Assembly: GCF_020740795.1 (NCBI RefSeq) | Contig: NC_067301.1 | Coordinates: 2,976,001-3,040,000 of the forward strand | Direction of reading: 5' to 3' | From: Apus apus | Taxonomy: Eukaryota > Chordata > Aves > Apodiformes > Apodidae | DNA: 64,000 bases | Part shown: in pieces, positions 1 to 10,990 of the stretch | Position numbering within the stretch: position 1 is the stretch's first letter | How the letters are laid out: each line of letters starts with the position of its first letter | Notes under the pieces: generated by a model | Database searches by the model: none | What the model was told of the DNA's origin: nothing | What the model saw: only the letters and a program-made list of their open reading frames with translations | Program-made: the position numbers and the translations under genes

Positions 1-1925
1 TTCTTCAGCATCCCCCAGACTCAAGTGATCTCAGAAGCCTCCAGGCTGCTCAGAAATGTTTCTGCAGTGCTAACTGGGCTGTCAACTCGTGCTTAAATGT
101 CCCCCCCCCCCCAGGACATTTATCATTTGCAACCAGATTGCTGGAGCTCAGGCCAGATGTTTGCATGAGATCCCACCCTGTTTTCCTCAAGCTCTTTCCT
201 TGACACTTCATTAATGTGCTTGATTGCTGCTGCAGGGCTTCTTCAGAGCCCAGACCACATCTCAGTGTCCTCACTACGTGACACCCTCGTGCCCCCCACA
301 GCTTTTTAGCCATCCCTTCCCTGCAGGAACCTGTTCAGTGCTCCCTTCTCCCCCAACACTCTTGCCAGCCCCTCTGCCATGGAGCCAGGGAAACCTGCAG
401 CAGCTGGAGCAAGAGTCTTCTTCTGGGAGAAAGATCTCAAATATTTAATACATATGAATTAGTTAATACACTTTAAACAAATATTTAATAAATATTGACT
501 CCTGTATAAGCCAAAGAAGGGAGAAGAAATGGCTGCCTGCTTTCCCCTAGGTAGAGTCACTGCCCAAACACCTCTTGGTGACAAGAGGTGGGAGGATTGT
601 CCTGGCTGATGGCACCACAACTGCTGCAGGAGCAGATGGTTTCTAGGATGAGGGACCACGTGCAAACAGCCTGGACCCAAGATCAGCAGCCTGGAGGCAC
701 TCCCCTCAGCACCAGCCAGGGGTAATCCCAGCTTCTTTCTACTTGTGCTGGTCTGAAGACCCTTAATTCTAAGGGGGCTAATGCTAAACACCAGGCTAGA
801 GGGGTGGCTTTGGAGGAGCCAGTCCAGATCCCAGAGATGCATTGTGTCCCTCTTCTTCCAGGGGTCAGGAGGGACACCCCAAACCTGCTGATTTCAAACA
901 CTTCAGAACGCTGCCTTCCTCCCCAGACTGCACTTTCTCCAAGTACAGCAGTTCCTCTTAGCTCTGACCAGCGAGATGTCAACACCAACACCTTCCCCCC
1001 CCCCTGCTTTCAAGCTACAGCAGCAACACCAACTGACACCTCAGCTCCCCGGGCAGGACTGAAACCCTGCTCCGAGCTGGTGACAGCAGCTGCTGGGTTG
1101 GTTGAACTCTGAGAGCAACCAGGCACTGCTGGTGCAGCACTTGCACGGGTCGGAAGCAGCCCAGACTGAAGAGGTGTCCTGGAGTGGGACCTGCAGCCCC
1201 AACAGCAGTTGATGGGCAAGGAAGAGCCTTGCAACACACGTGCAGCTCCACTCACCCACCACCTGGCCGAGACAGCCCCCAGGACAACCCTGAGCCTGGG
1301 AAGAAGGCTTGGAAGAAGGAAGGCAATGGAAAGCCTGGCAAGGCACAGGTCCCAGCAGCTGCCCAGCGAGCAGGGGTGACACCTCAGTGCCCCCTGGCAG
1401 CCCCTGACCAAAGGGTCAGCCGTGGGTGTTTCGAGTTCCTTTGCTCCATCTGGTGGCTGGCAAGTTTTTTCAAGCCCTGCAGAGCAAAGAGGCTGCTCCC
1501 TGCTCACCTTCTGGGCTGCCTGAAGCTGAGCAGCTTTGGGTGAGCCCCTTGGGTTCAGGCAGGGGAGCTCTTTGAGAGGGCAGGAAGCTGCAGAATCCTC
1601 CCGGGAGGGGACCAGCCCCACCTTGGACCACCGGGGTCATGGTGAGTAGGAGAACCTGAAGAGTTAGTTGGTTCAGAACCCATCACTGGGGCACCTGATC
1701 TCCACCCTGGGAGCTCTCTGGGGAGTCCTGCTCTCCAGGTTGCACAGTGCAAACCACAGGTGGGCACCTTTCCTCCAGCAGCAGCCCCAGAGAACTGGTC
1801 TGAGAGCAAGTCAAGGAGCCGTGGCAGAGCCAGAGGGGCTGCACAGACCAGCTCCCAGCAGAGGGAAGCACTTGGCTCCCACCCCTCCTGCTGGGAAAAT
1901 GGGAGTAGGATAATGCTTAAGCACT

Positions 1926-2066
1926 CGTAGAAGGTCTTGGGTTGGAAGGGACCTCTAAAGGTCATCTAGTCCAGCCCCTCTGCAATAAGCAGGGACATCT
2001 CACACTAGAGCAGGGTGCTCAGAGCCCCATCCAGCCTGACCCCGAGTGTCTCCAGGGAGGTGGCAC
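1926..2066 (-). mobile_element. CR1 LINE 3' fragment
   Basis: Contains the CR1 tail GGTTGGAAGGGACCTCTAAA with the reverse complement of the CTAGATGATC block, then diverged 3'-UTR sequence. Confidence 0.8.
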
Positions 2067-5000
2067 ATTCAGACCTGGGCTGTGGGAAAAGAACTGTGCT
2101 CCCCTCAGCCAGGAGTGAAACAACTTCTTGCTAGGATGAGGCCAAGGGCAGAAAACCCACCCTGAGCCATTCTCCCAGGAGCTGTGGAAAACCAAAACCA
2201 CCTCCCAAGGCAGCAGAGCCAGCCCAGGAACCCAGGAGCTCCAGCTAACCAGGCTCTTCCTCCTTCAGCAGGTTCCTCTCCAAGAACCACCACCAAACAA
2301 ATAAATCACCGAGGCAGTAGGAAAGGAAGGCAAGAGCAGAGCCTGGGAGGAGAGGGACCAGATGGGTGGGTGGCCTCGTGCTACAGCATCTGGGCTTCCC
2401 TGGGCTCCATCCCACTTGGCAGCAGCAGGAGAGGAGATTCCTGCCCCGTGGCCCCTGCCCCGACACGTCGTGCTCTGCCCGAGCCCTCCTGCTGAGCCCA
2501 GACACCCTCAGCTCCCAGGATCACCCAACCCCACCAGCTCATTAAAAACCAGGAGGTTTGATTTCAGACCTGGGCAGGGTGACAAGACAAAAATACAGCC
2601 CCGTGTCCCCTTTGAAGGGTTGCCAAGGCTATTTCTTTTTTTTTTTTTACCTGGATGCATCATGAGGAACTGGAAAGGGGAGGGGGGGGGGTTAGAGAGG
2701 GGGGAGGATATAATCATATCATGGTTATATTTAGAATTTAATCAGTCCAGGGCTTGTTACACTTCTTGGAGAGGAGACTGGTGGGAATATTTCAGGAGGG
2801 TGGAACAAACAAATAAACAAAAATACCCCCCTCCCAAAAAAAAACCCCAAACAAACAAACCAAGGATAAATATAAGCCCTGGCAAGGACCTTACATGGTA
2901 GGGATGCTGCTCAAGGGTGTGAAGGGGGATTTTTTTGGTTGTTGTTGTTTTGAAATGAAATCTTTTTCACCTTCCCACCCTCCTGAAACCCCCAAGGCAA
3001 ACAACCCATCCCAAGGGATGGGCTCTCCTCTGTGTCCAGGATCCACAGACACTCCCCAGGTCCTGAGATCTCGAGCTGCTTCCCTCTGTCAGGGGCTGTG
3101 GAGGGGAACTGCAAACCACAGCAAACCATGGGATTTTACCAGGGCTTTGGCATCCCAACCACTGCCTTTTCCCACCCCCTGGGCACCCACAGCACCCATC
3201 TCCCCAAACCACCTCAGTCAAGGCAGACAGAGCCCAAGGTGCTCAGCCCTGTTCCCACTCGTGTCCTGGAGGGTGAGGCAGAAGGAAACAGGATTTCCAA
3301 AGCCAGGTGGGAGAGGGGACCAGGGACCCTGGGAAAGCTCCTCTCTCCATCATCTTCTCTCCCCCTCAGCTGGGTTAAAATAGCCACAGCAAGACCCTTG
3401 AAGACTCACTGGTACAGTCTGACCAAAAAGGGAACTTTCAGAAGTGCCACATTTCTTATTTAGCACCTGCTCACGAGGAGAAGCTTCTTCCTACCTAGCT
3501 CTTCTGGTGGGGACTCTTGCAAGCCTGAGATGTATTTAAGTGGAAAAAAAGTAAAATTCAATCTCTTTTGTAGCAGCCAGAGGAGCTGAGCAGACAGCTC
3601 AGGAGTCATGGCCCCATCCAGATAAGTCCAATGACTGTACAGTGGGAATGAGAGGAATTTCCAGACCTCGTTATCTTAAGGTCACAGGCAGGTTCTTGCT
3701 CAACTGGATGGAAAGAAGGAAAAGGACAGGGCTGAAATGAAAGAGATCTCAACAGCACAGAGATCCCCTCCCCCAGGTAATGCAAAAGGTATGAAGATCA
3801 CCTGGCCTGCAGGGTGCTGGACACCTGCACAGCAACCCTGTCTCTGTGCAAGAGGGGCCGTGGGGAGATGCACGTGGAGGTGCCTGGATTTGGCACCTGC
3901 CTCTCCCTGCTGCCACAACCTTTCCTCCCAGGCCAGCCAGCTTTCCCACCACTAGCACTTGTGTTGTCCTTGGGAAGATCAAGACACACACCCCACAGCA
4001 AGCCCAGGCTGGGAACCACCCCCACCAGCTTCGTGCACAGGAGACCTTGAGCAGATCCTTGCTACCAGCCGGGCTCTTCACCTGATCAGGTCATCAGGAG
4101 AGCTGCAGCCAACACCAGCTCACCCTCTCCTCCCCCAGCTCTCCTTTCCACACCAAGAAGCTGCCACAAAGCAAGATAAACCTAATCCCTCCTTGCTGGG
4201 AGAGGCTTCCCCAGCCCACAGCCCTCCCTGAGGGGCTGTGGGGGACGCTGCCGTGATTCGCCCTGGCCAGTAGCCACAGCTGGGCCCAGTGACCAACTCC
4301 TCCAGGCCCTGATCGGGGTGCCTGCTTGTGCCCCAGTGATGGGGGCAGGACAGAGCTCATTTGACCCCCAGCCAGGGCTCGTGGAGGCCCCAGAGCCCCT
4401 GCCAAGGAGCCAGCCGGGATGGGGCTGCGGGGTGGAGATGCTGAGACCTTCCCATTGCAAAAGAAGATGCAGCAGAGGATGAGGCTTATCTCTTTCTCAT
4501 GTCCATGAGAAAAATCTCCAACACAGAGCCAAGGGGGGCTGCAAAGTAGGGTGTTCCCCCCCCCCAGGTCCTCCCAAGGAAAGCCTGATGCCCTCAGTCA
4601 CACCCTCCCAGGCCACCCGAGAGATGCTTCTACTGCAGCCGGGTCAAAGCAACATCCTCTCCACATCAGACCTGCCTGGTATGACAGCCACAGCATCTGC
4701 TAGAGGAGAGCAGCAGCTCAGAAAGCCCAGGGGGAGATGCTGAAGCGTCCATCTCCTCCAAGTATGTCCCTCAGCCCCTGCAAGCAGGCAGAGGTCTCTG
4801 GAGAGCACCACGGCACAAGCAGCAGCAGGAGTTGTTTGCAGAAAAGAAACCCTGCACACACAGGAAGCACACAGTTCCTGATCTCCAGCTTGGTTTAATG
4901 AGAAGAATTTCCTTCTTCCCCTCAGACTTGGGCAGGAAGCCTGTGAACAGCCCAGCCCCATCATCTGATTAGGCCCCGTCCCACGCACATTTCCTGGAAC

Positions 5001-5359
5001 GTGCCACTGGAACCACCTTCCATCCCACCCCACCAGGCACCTCAGAAGGTGCAGCCCTGCCCAAGCCACTGCTTTTTGGTCACAGCAGGGAAAAAGCAGG
5101 AGAAGTCACCCATTCCCCCTGCAGAAAAAGGACCAGCCAATGCTCCAAGAGCTGTAGCCTCAGGAGCACTTCTGCCCCCAGAAGGTGTGGGCCTGTTTTA
5201 GGCTTGGAATTGGCTCTGTTGGTCCCTCAGGGCAGGGATGTAACCCCAAATGGCAGCAAATAGCAAGTTTTTAGTGAGCGACCAGACTGCAAGGGTGGGA
5301 GGGTGACCACCAGAAAGACTCTGGGGAGATTGGTAGGACACCAGCAGCCTTCTCCAGGC

Positions 5360-5765
5360 TCCCTTAGGAGCAACACGTGCACCTGGACCCCTGGGACTGT
5401 CCAGCTGGATGCTGCTGCAGACATATATATATAGATTTATATACATATTTATGTATAAAGCACCTTTCACCATATTGATAAACATTCTTTGAAATAACTC
5501 TGATGGAACCATCCCCTTGGAGCAAGGCCTGCACCTGGACCCCTGGGATTGTCCAGCTATAAGCAGCAGCACCCACCTATATACATACATTTATAAAGCT
5601 CCTAACACCATATTGATAAACATTCTTTGGAACCACTCTGACAGACCCCTTCCAAGCAAGACCTGCACCAAAACCCCTGGGACTCTCCAGCTGGAAGCTG
5701 CTGCTCCACTGGCAAAGCCCCACTGGAGCATAAAGCTCCCACCCATTCGTTCAGGTGCCTCTGAG
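5360..5765. repeat. Tandem repeat, three units of about 134-152 bp
   Basis: GCACCTGGACCCCTGGGA recurs at 5379 and 5531, with a variant at 5665. ACCATATTGATAAACATTCT recurs in the first two units. Lies in intergenic DNA; no gene linked to it. Confidence 0.8.
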
Positions 5766-6817
5766 GTTCCTGAGAAGAACCACCTCCTAGAAACCTGCTG
5801 AATTGAAACCCTGCTGGAAGCAGCAGCCAGAAGCTCTGGTACCACCCAGCCACAAAGGAAACTGGCCCTCAATATAGCTTTGGCAGTGGGAGCTGGGAGG
5901 CTGGTTTCCTCCTGGGTGAGCTCTGCCTTGCCCTGTTGCTGCAGCCAGCCAGGAATTCTCCTTGGCAGCCTGAAGAAGAGGTCCAGCTGCAGCTGAGAAA
6001 TGTGCTCCAGGGCCTTGAGGGCTTCATTTGTCTTGGGATCATAATGTGAGCAGCTCGCTCTGCTTTGGGGGGAACCAATAGGATACTGGAAAAAAAAAAT
6101 AAATCACTGAGGGCCTGATCCAAAAGCTCTCCCAGGCAAGGCTGGATCTCTCCCTCAGAGTGATGATCTCCCTGGAAGAGGGGAGAGAACAGTGCATTTC
6201 CACATTTCATGACCTGCAGCAAGGAACTCGCCCTATCTGGAAAGGAGCAGCAGGCTGGGGGCTTGTGATTGAAGTGCAATTTAAGCTGCTGCCAACGTCC
6301 TCATCCTCATTTATCACAGTGAAGCCTGGTGAAAAAGCAGGTCTGCTCCTTCCACTGGCAGAGCATTTCCCAGCTCTCCTCTCCCCGCCTGCCTGGGCAG
6401 TCTTAAAAGCCTCTGGGCTTTGATTCTCCCACCCTGCTGCTAACAGAGCCTGTGTCCAAAGACACCTTCACAAAGCCTGGCCAGGGAGAGACACCCAGGG
6501 GAAATCTGAGCTGAGGTTCAGGTGCCATGAGGGCAAAGGAGGGGAGGAAAAGGCACCAGCTGCCTCGCTGGGAAGGTCTCAGGAAGCCTGTTGATGTGAG
6601 CAAGGCAGGGTGTGAAATCAAGCTGCTTTGCTGGGACCTCTCCCCATCTGCTCCAACTCGCCCTCCCTCTTGGTGCCCAGTATCCAGAGCCCAGTGCTCC
6701 AGTCCTGCCTGAGGAGATGGAAAGGAAAAGGGTCAGACCCACAGCCCACATGGTTCCAGCCACCAGCACCCTCAGCCCTGCCCACGATGTGCTGTTGATG
6801 GGTACAAGTGGGGGATC

Positions 6818-6910
6818 TAGTGGGAGGTGTCCCTGCCCATGCAGGGGGGTTGGAACTAGATGATCTTTAAGGTCCCTTCCAACCCAGACCAGTCTGGGGT
6901 CGTTCTATGA
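6818..6910 (+). mobile_element. CR1 LINE 3' end
   Basis: GGGAGGTGTCCCTGCCCATG, ACTAGATGATCTTTAAGGTC, CCTTCCAACCC and a terminal GTTCTATGA. Confidence 0.85.
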
Positions 6911-9731
6911 AGACCCCAGATGCCAGAACACTGACCTGGTTTTGCTTCCTGGACCCAAAATTACCACATCATCCCCCCCCCAAGTTGCCAAAGTAATCAG
7001 CTACTGCAAACACTGAAGGTTAATATTTACATGTTGGATTCAGTGCAGGAAGCGGGTGTTTTTCTCACTGGAAAAGGGAGTGGGAAAGCTGGGACCACAG
7101 GCTGCTCAGGGAACTGGCCTTCTATCCCCTGTCACTGCAGCAGATGCTCCAGGCTGCTGAGCAGGGAAGGCTTCAGGATCCAGCTGGATGCATTTGATGT
7201 GCAGCAAGCAGGGAAAACCATTGTGGGGAAAGCACGTGCAGGGCTCGGGCCAGTCCTGAGTGCTCAGCCATGCTGGAGCAGCCACCACTTCCCACCCCGG
7301 GGGCTGCAGCAGCCCAGCTTATGCTCCTCATTACAAGGGATCCAAGACTTCAGAGGGAACCACCCACAACGTGCCAGAAAATCCGTGTGGACAAAGCAGT
7401 TCAGCTCTGGGACAGGGCCACTCTGGGACAGAACCCTGCAGGCCTGGGGCAAAGCCCTGCTTTGGGGACAATCCTCCCCCAGAAGGCAGCATCAATCATT
7501 TCCTCCAGACTTGCCCTTCCTCCCAGCCATGGCATCCCAGGAAACCTGGCTGGAAAGGAAAAAAACCTGCCCTGCAGACAAGGGCAATGCCCAAACCAGC
7601 TGCCACTGGCTGAGCACTCCAGACACTCTGCAGCTCCTTTCCAGGAAAAGAAACAGGGGGTTTGGGACCTGCAGGCTGCTCCTCAGCCATGGGGGTGTCT
7701 CAGGTTCATCCATGATCCCCCCACCATAGCAAACAGCCCCTAATGGCACCTGAGCAGACACAGAGCAGAGGAGGGGCAGCTGTTACTCTTGGATTCCCAG
7801 GCTCTTGCCCTTCCAGAAGAGCTGGGATTTCCCTGTCCTTGCAGCACCTCCTTGACCTCCAAACCTCTCCTGCAGTTGAGGGGTCCCATGCCAGTGAAGG
7901 TGGGAGAGGGAAAGAAACCATCATTCTCTCCACATGCTGCTGCTGAAGGAATAAGAGAGCCAGGCCCTGGCAGCAGCTCTGAGCTGACTCTGACACAGCT
8001 GATGGTTCAGGCTGATGGCAACAAATTCTCACAAATTCTCCCCCCTCCTTAGGTGATCAGATCTGTCCCTCCTTCCCTACAGGCTGGTGGCCCAACACGC
8101 CTGCTTCCTGAAGCCATTCCCTGGATTCAGACCTTGCCCCTGTACCAGGGCAGAAGGGGATGCAGCATCCTTCAGTCCCAGCAGATGGTCTTGAAAGCTC
8201 CACTGCCCCCACCAGAGCACCCCACCTCGCAGCCAGGGGACAGCCCTGGACCTGAGAACCAGCAAATCCAGCCAACTCCAGCACACAGGTGGGAAGGATG
8301 AGGGCAGCAGAGGCTGGGAGCAATCGGCCCCCAACACCAAAGCCAACCCACCCAGCTCCCAGCCCTTCCCAGGGCTCCTGCAGGGAGCAGCATGACAACC
8401 ACCTTGCTCTCCAAGCAGGCTGCTGGTGATGCCCAACAGGGTGGGGTGAGCAAGGCAGAGGTAACTGTGGATAAATATTGACTTGCCTGTGGGCTCAGAG
8501 AGCACGGGAATGAAATCCAGGGCCCCCAGGTCCCAGCCCTCTGCTCTCTACTCCATCACCCATCCCCAAGCAGGGTTTGTAGCTCCAGGTGGTGCCCAGA
8601 TGAGCACTTGCCTCCTCTTCCTCAGCTGCTTCTCCACACTTTGAGCCAGGCAGACACTCACACAGGGCAGGACAGGCCAGCCAGCCAGTGCTGGGTGGCA
8701 AAAAGAGACCCAAAACACCACAAAGCAACCAAGCCCCTCAGTCCTGGCTTTGCAGGAACAGGCCTGAGGAGACTCTGGAGCTTCTACATGCTCAAGAGAT
8801 GGTTTTGGGAACCCCACTCAGCACCTGCCCTTCTTGGGTCCTGTCCCAACACCCCAGGGGTGCTCCCTGTCCCAAAACTGAGCCCGATTCCCACTTGGAG
8901 TGCCCACCAGCTGGAGGGCTCCTCCCCAGCCTCACCCTCCTGGGGTTTACAGAACACCCCTGACTTCTGGTAGCAACCAACGCTTCCTTGGGTCACCTGG
9001 AGGCTGCAGAAAGACAGACGAGAAGGAGGAACCCCCAAACCAGCTGTTAGGAAGCCCCTCTGCACTGAAGCCTGGGGGGAGCCTTGGGTGGGACCTGGTG
9101 CCTGGAGCTGGCAGCCAAACGGGCACAGAAAGACCATCCCCTGGATGACTAATGACCACTCAGCCACGGCAGGGGAGGAGGAACTGAGGAGGGACCATGT
9201 CCCCAAGTCGCACAGCCTCCTTGTGTGAGTCCTCGGGGGGGGAAAAAGAGACTGAAGCTTTGAAACGGCTTCTCTGGGAGAGGCTGGGGAGGCACCACCG
9301 ACACACCAGAGGCACCACAGGGTCTTTCCTCCCCCCCCCCGACTCTGCTTTCTCCAGCTCACAGCCCACAAAGTTATTCCAAGCAAGTTTCACGCCTTGT
9401 TCCCGCACCAGCGGGATCTCCAGCATCTCCAGCCTGGACGAGATGCTTCCAGCAGCCGCTTCTCCCGGGGCGCTCGTCCCGTCCAAGAGGGACCCGAACA
9501 GCCCTCGGGGCAGCGGCCAAAAGCTCCTGAGCCCCAGGGCCAACAGCAGCAGCAGCCTGCGAGCCCAGCACGGCCACCGAGCTGGGGCAGCCGGGCCAGC
9601 ACAACCACCCGCGGGGCAAAGGAGGCAAAGCCCAGCGCTGCGGGAGCGGAGGAGGAGGCGGCGACCGGGTCTGGTGGCCACGGAGGCTCCGGCGGTGGCC
9701 ACGGCAGCGGGGGGAGCCGCTCGGTCCTTAC

Positions 9732-9745
9732 CTGCGGGAGGTCAT
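9732..9745 (-). other. Candidate first coding exon end of an unidentified minus-strand gene
   Basis: Inside the CpG island the minus strand reads an ATG at 9743-9745 in good context (GCCATGA), then Met-Thr-Ser-Arg and a strong donor CGCAG|GTAAGG at 9732/9731. A CpG-island start codon directly followed by a consensus donor suggests a short first coding exon. I found no matching downstream exon to the left and cannot name the gene. Human AGRN is followed by RNF223 and C1orf159, but no RING or other recognisable domain is seen here. Confidence 0.3.
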
Positions 9746-9940
9746 GGCTCCGCGGGGCTCCGCGGGGCTCCGCGCACCGTCCCGCTCCCGCACCGACTGC
9801 CCGCCCCGCCGGGCGCCGGGGGCTGGGGCCGCCGGGGAAACCCCTCCCTGTGACGCGGGGGAATCCCCGCCCCCCGCCCCGCCCACCCCCCCCGCAGCAC
9901 CGGGAGGAGGGGGGGGGGGGGCAGCGCCCGCACAACCGGC

Positions 9941-10467
9941 CTCGCCCCGCACCCTCCGGCCCCGCACCCCCCGACCCCGCACCCCGGACCCCGCACCGTC
10001 CGGCCCCGCACCCCCCGACCCCAGACCCCGCAGCCCCCGACCCCGCACCCCGCAGCCCCCGATCCGCACCCCCCGGCCCCGATCCCCCCCCCCGGTCCCC
10101 CCGACCCCGCACCCCGGACCCCGCACCCCCCGATCCGCCTCCCCCCGGCCCCGATCCCCCCCCCCCCGGTCCCCCTGACCCCGCACCCCCCGGCCCCGAT
10201 CCCCGCCTCCCGTTCCCCCCACCCCGCACCCCGGACCCCGCACCCCCCAACCCCGCACCCCTCAGCCCCGCACCCCCCGACCCCGCACCCCCGACCCCGC
10301 ACCCCCCGACCCCGCACCCCTGACCTCGCACCCCCGGCCCCGCACCCCCGACCCCGCGACCCCGACCCCGATACTCCCGACCCCGCACCCCCCGGACCCC
10401 GCACCCCCGGGCCCCGATCCCCCCCCCCCCCGGTCCCTCTGACCCCGCACCCCCTGGCCCCGCACCC
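9941..10467. repeat. GC-rich minisatellite in CpG island
   Basis: About 525 bp of imperfect short repeats built on CCCCGCACCCCCCGA with irregular spacing. Long ORFs on both strands here are due to lack of A/T-containing stops and are not coding evidence. The minus strand carries many GGGG runs able to form G-quadruplexes. Confidence 0.9.
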
Positions 10468-10479
10468 AGATGGAGATGG

Positions 10480-10595
10480 AGATGGTGCTGAGGGACACAG
10501 GACAGGGGTGGCCTGGGCAGGGCTGGGGGAACAGTTGGACCTGGTGATCTGAAAAGGCTTTTCCAAGCAAAACAATTCCATGATTCTGTCTATGC
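10480..10595 (+). mobile_element. Diverged CR1 LINE 3' end
   Basis: Contains TGGACCTGGTGATCTGAAAA, GGCTTTTCCAA and a terminal ATTCCATGATTCTG, all in CR1 order. Confidence 0.65.
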
Positions 10596-10654
10596 TCCAC
10601 AGTACCTGAGGTTGCACACCAGCTTCAGGTGGCACTCAGCACCCAGCTGCTATG

Positions 10655-10990
10655 GAAGGGCTCTGGAGAAGAGGAGGCTCCAGGGAGACCTTGGAGCAGC
10701 TTCCAGTGCCTGAAGGGGCTCCAGGAAAGCTGGGGAGGGGCTTGGGACAAGGGCAGGGAGGGATGGGATGAGGGGGGATGGATGAAAACTGGAAGAGGGA
10801 GATTGAGGTTGGACATGAGGAGGAAATTCTGTGCTGTGAGGGTGGTGAGACCCTGGCCCAGGTTGCCCAGGGAAGCTGTGGCTGCCCCATCCCTGGCAGT
10901 GTTGAAGGGCAGGTTGGATGGGGCTTGGAGCAACCTGGGCTGGTGGGAGGTGTCCCTGCCCATGCAGGGGGGTTGGAACTGGTCCCTCCT
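10655..10990 (+). mobile_element. CR1 LINE fragment
   Basis: Shares long blocks with the fragments at 28871 and 54024: TTCCAGTGCCTGAAGGGGCT, GCCCAGGGAAGCTGTGGCTG, GGTTGGATGGGGCTTGGAGC. The 3' end is truncated after GGTTGGAACTGG. Confidence 0.85.

Larger units (their letters stand above)
1..9439. other. Intergenic sequence left of the CpG island
   Basis: No conserved protein segment, tRNA or known microRNA hairpin recognised. It contains CR1 fragments at 1926-2066 and 6818-6910 and the tandem repeat at 5360-5765. Open frames are short and lack domain signatures. Introns of a gene starting in the CpG island could occupy part of it. Confidence 0.6.
9440..10470. promoter_or_regulatory. CpG island, candidate promoter
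   Basis: A sharp rise in GC and in CpG dinucleotides compared with either side, the usual mark of a vertebrate promoter. The right half is a CCCCGCACC-type minisatellite. The left half is complex sequence with a possible first exon on the minus strand. It is 6 kb beyond the AGRN stop, so it belongs to another transcription unit. Confidence 0.6.

Noticed and set aside
7031..7729. 232-residue plus-strand ORF in intergenic DNA
   Set aside because: No recognisable domain or splice structure; typical of GC-rich chance ORFs here.
9160..9702. 180-residue minus-strand ORF with a Leu-rich start resembling a signal peptide
   Set aside because: It lies downstream of the strong donor at 9731, has no recognisable mature domain, and hydrophobic runs are common in such GC-rich frames. 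Not excluded as a retained-intron product.
9390..10388. 332-residue and similar long ORFs on both strands
   Set aside because: They arise from a stop-poor GC minisatellite; composition is Gly/Arg/Pro repeats, and three frames are open at once.
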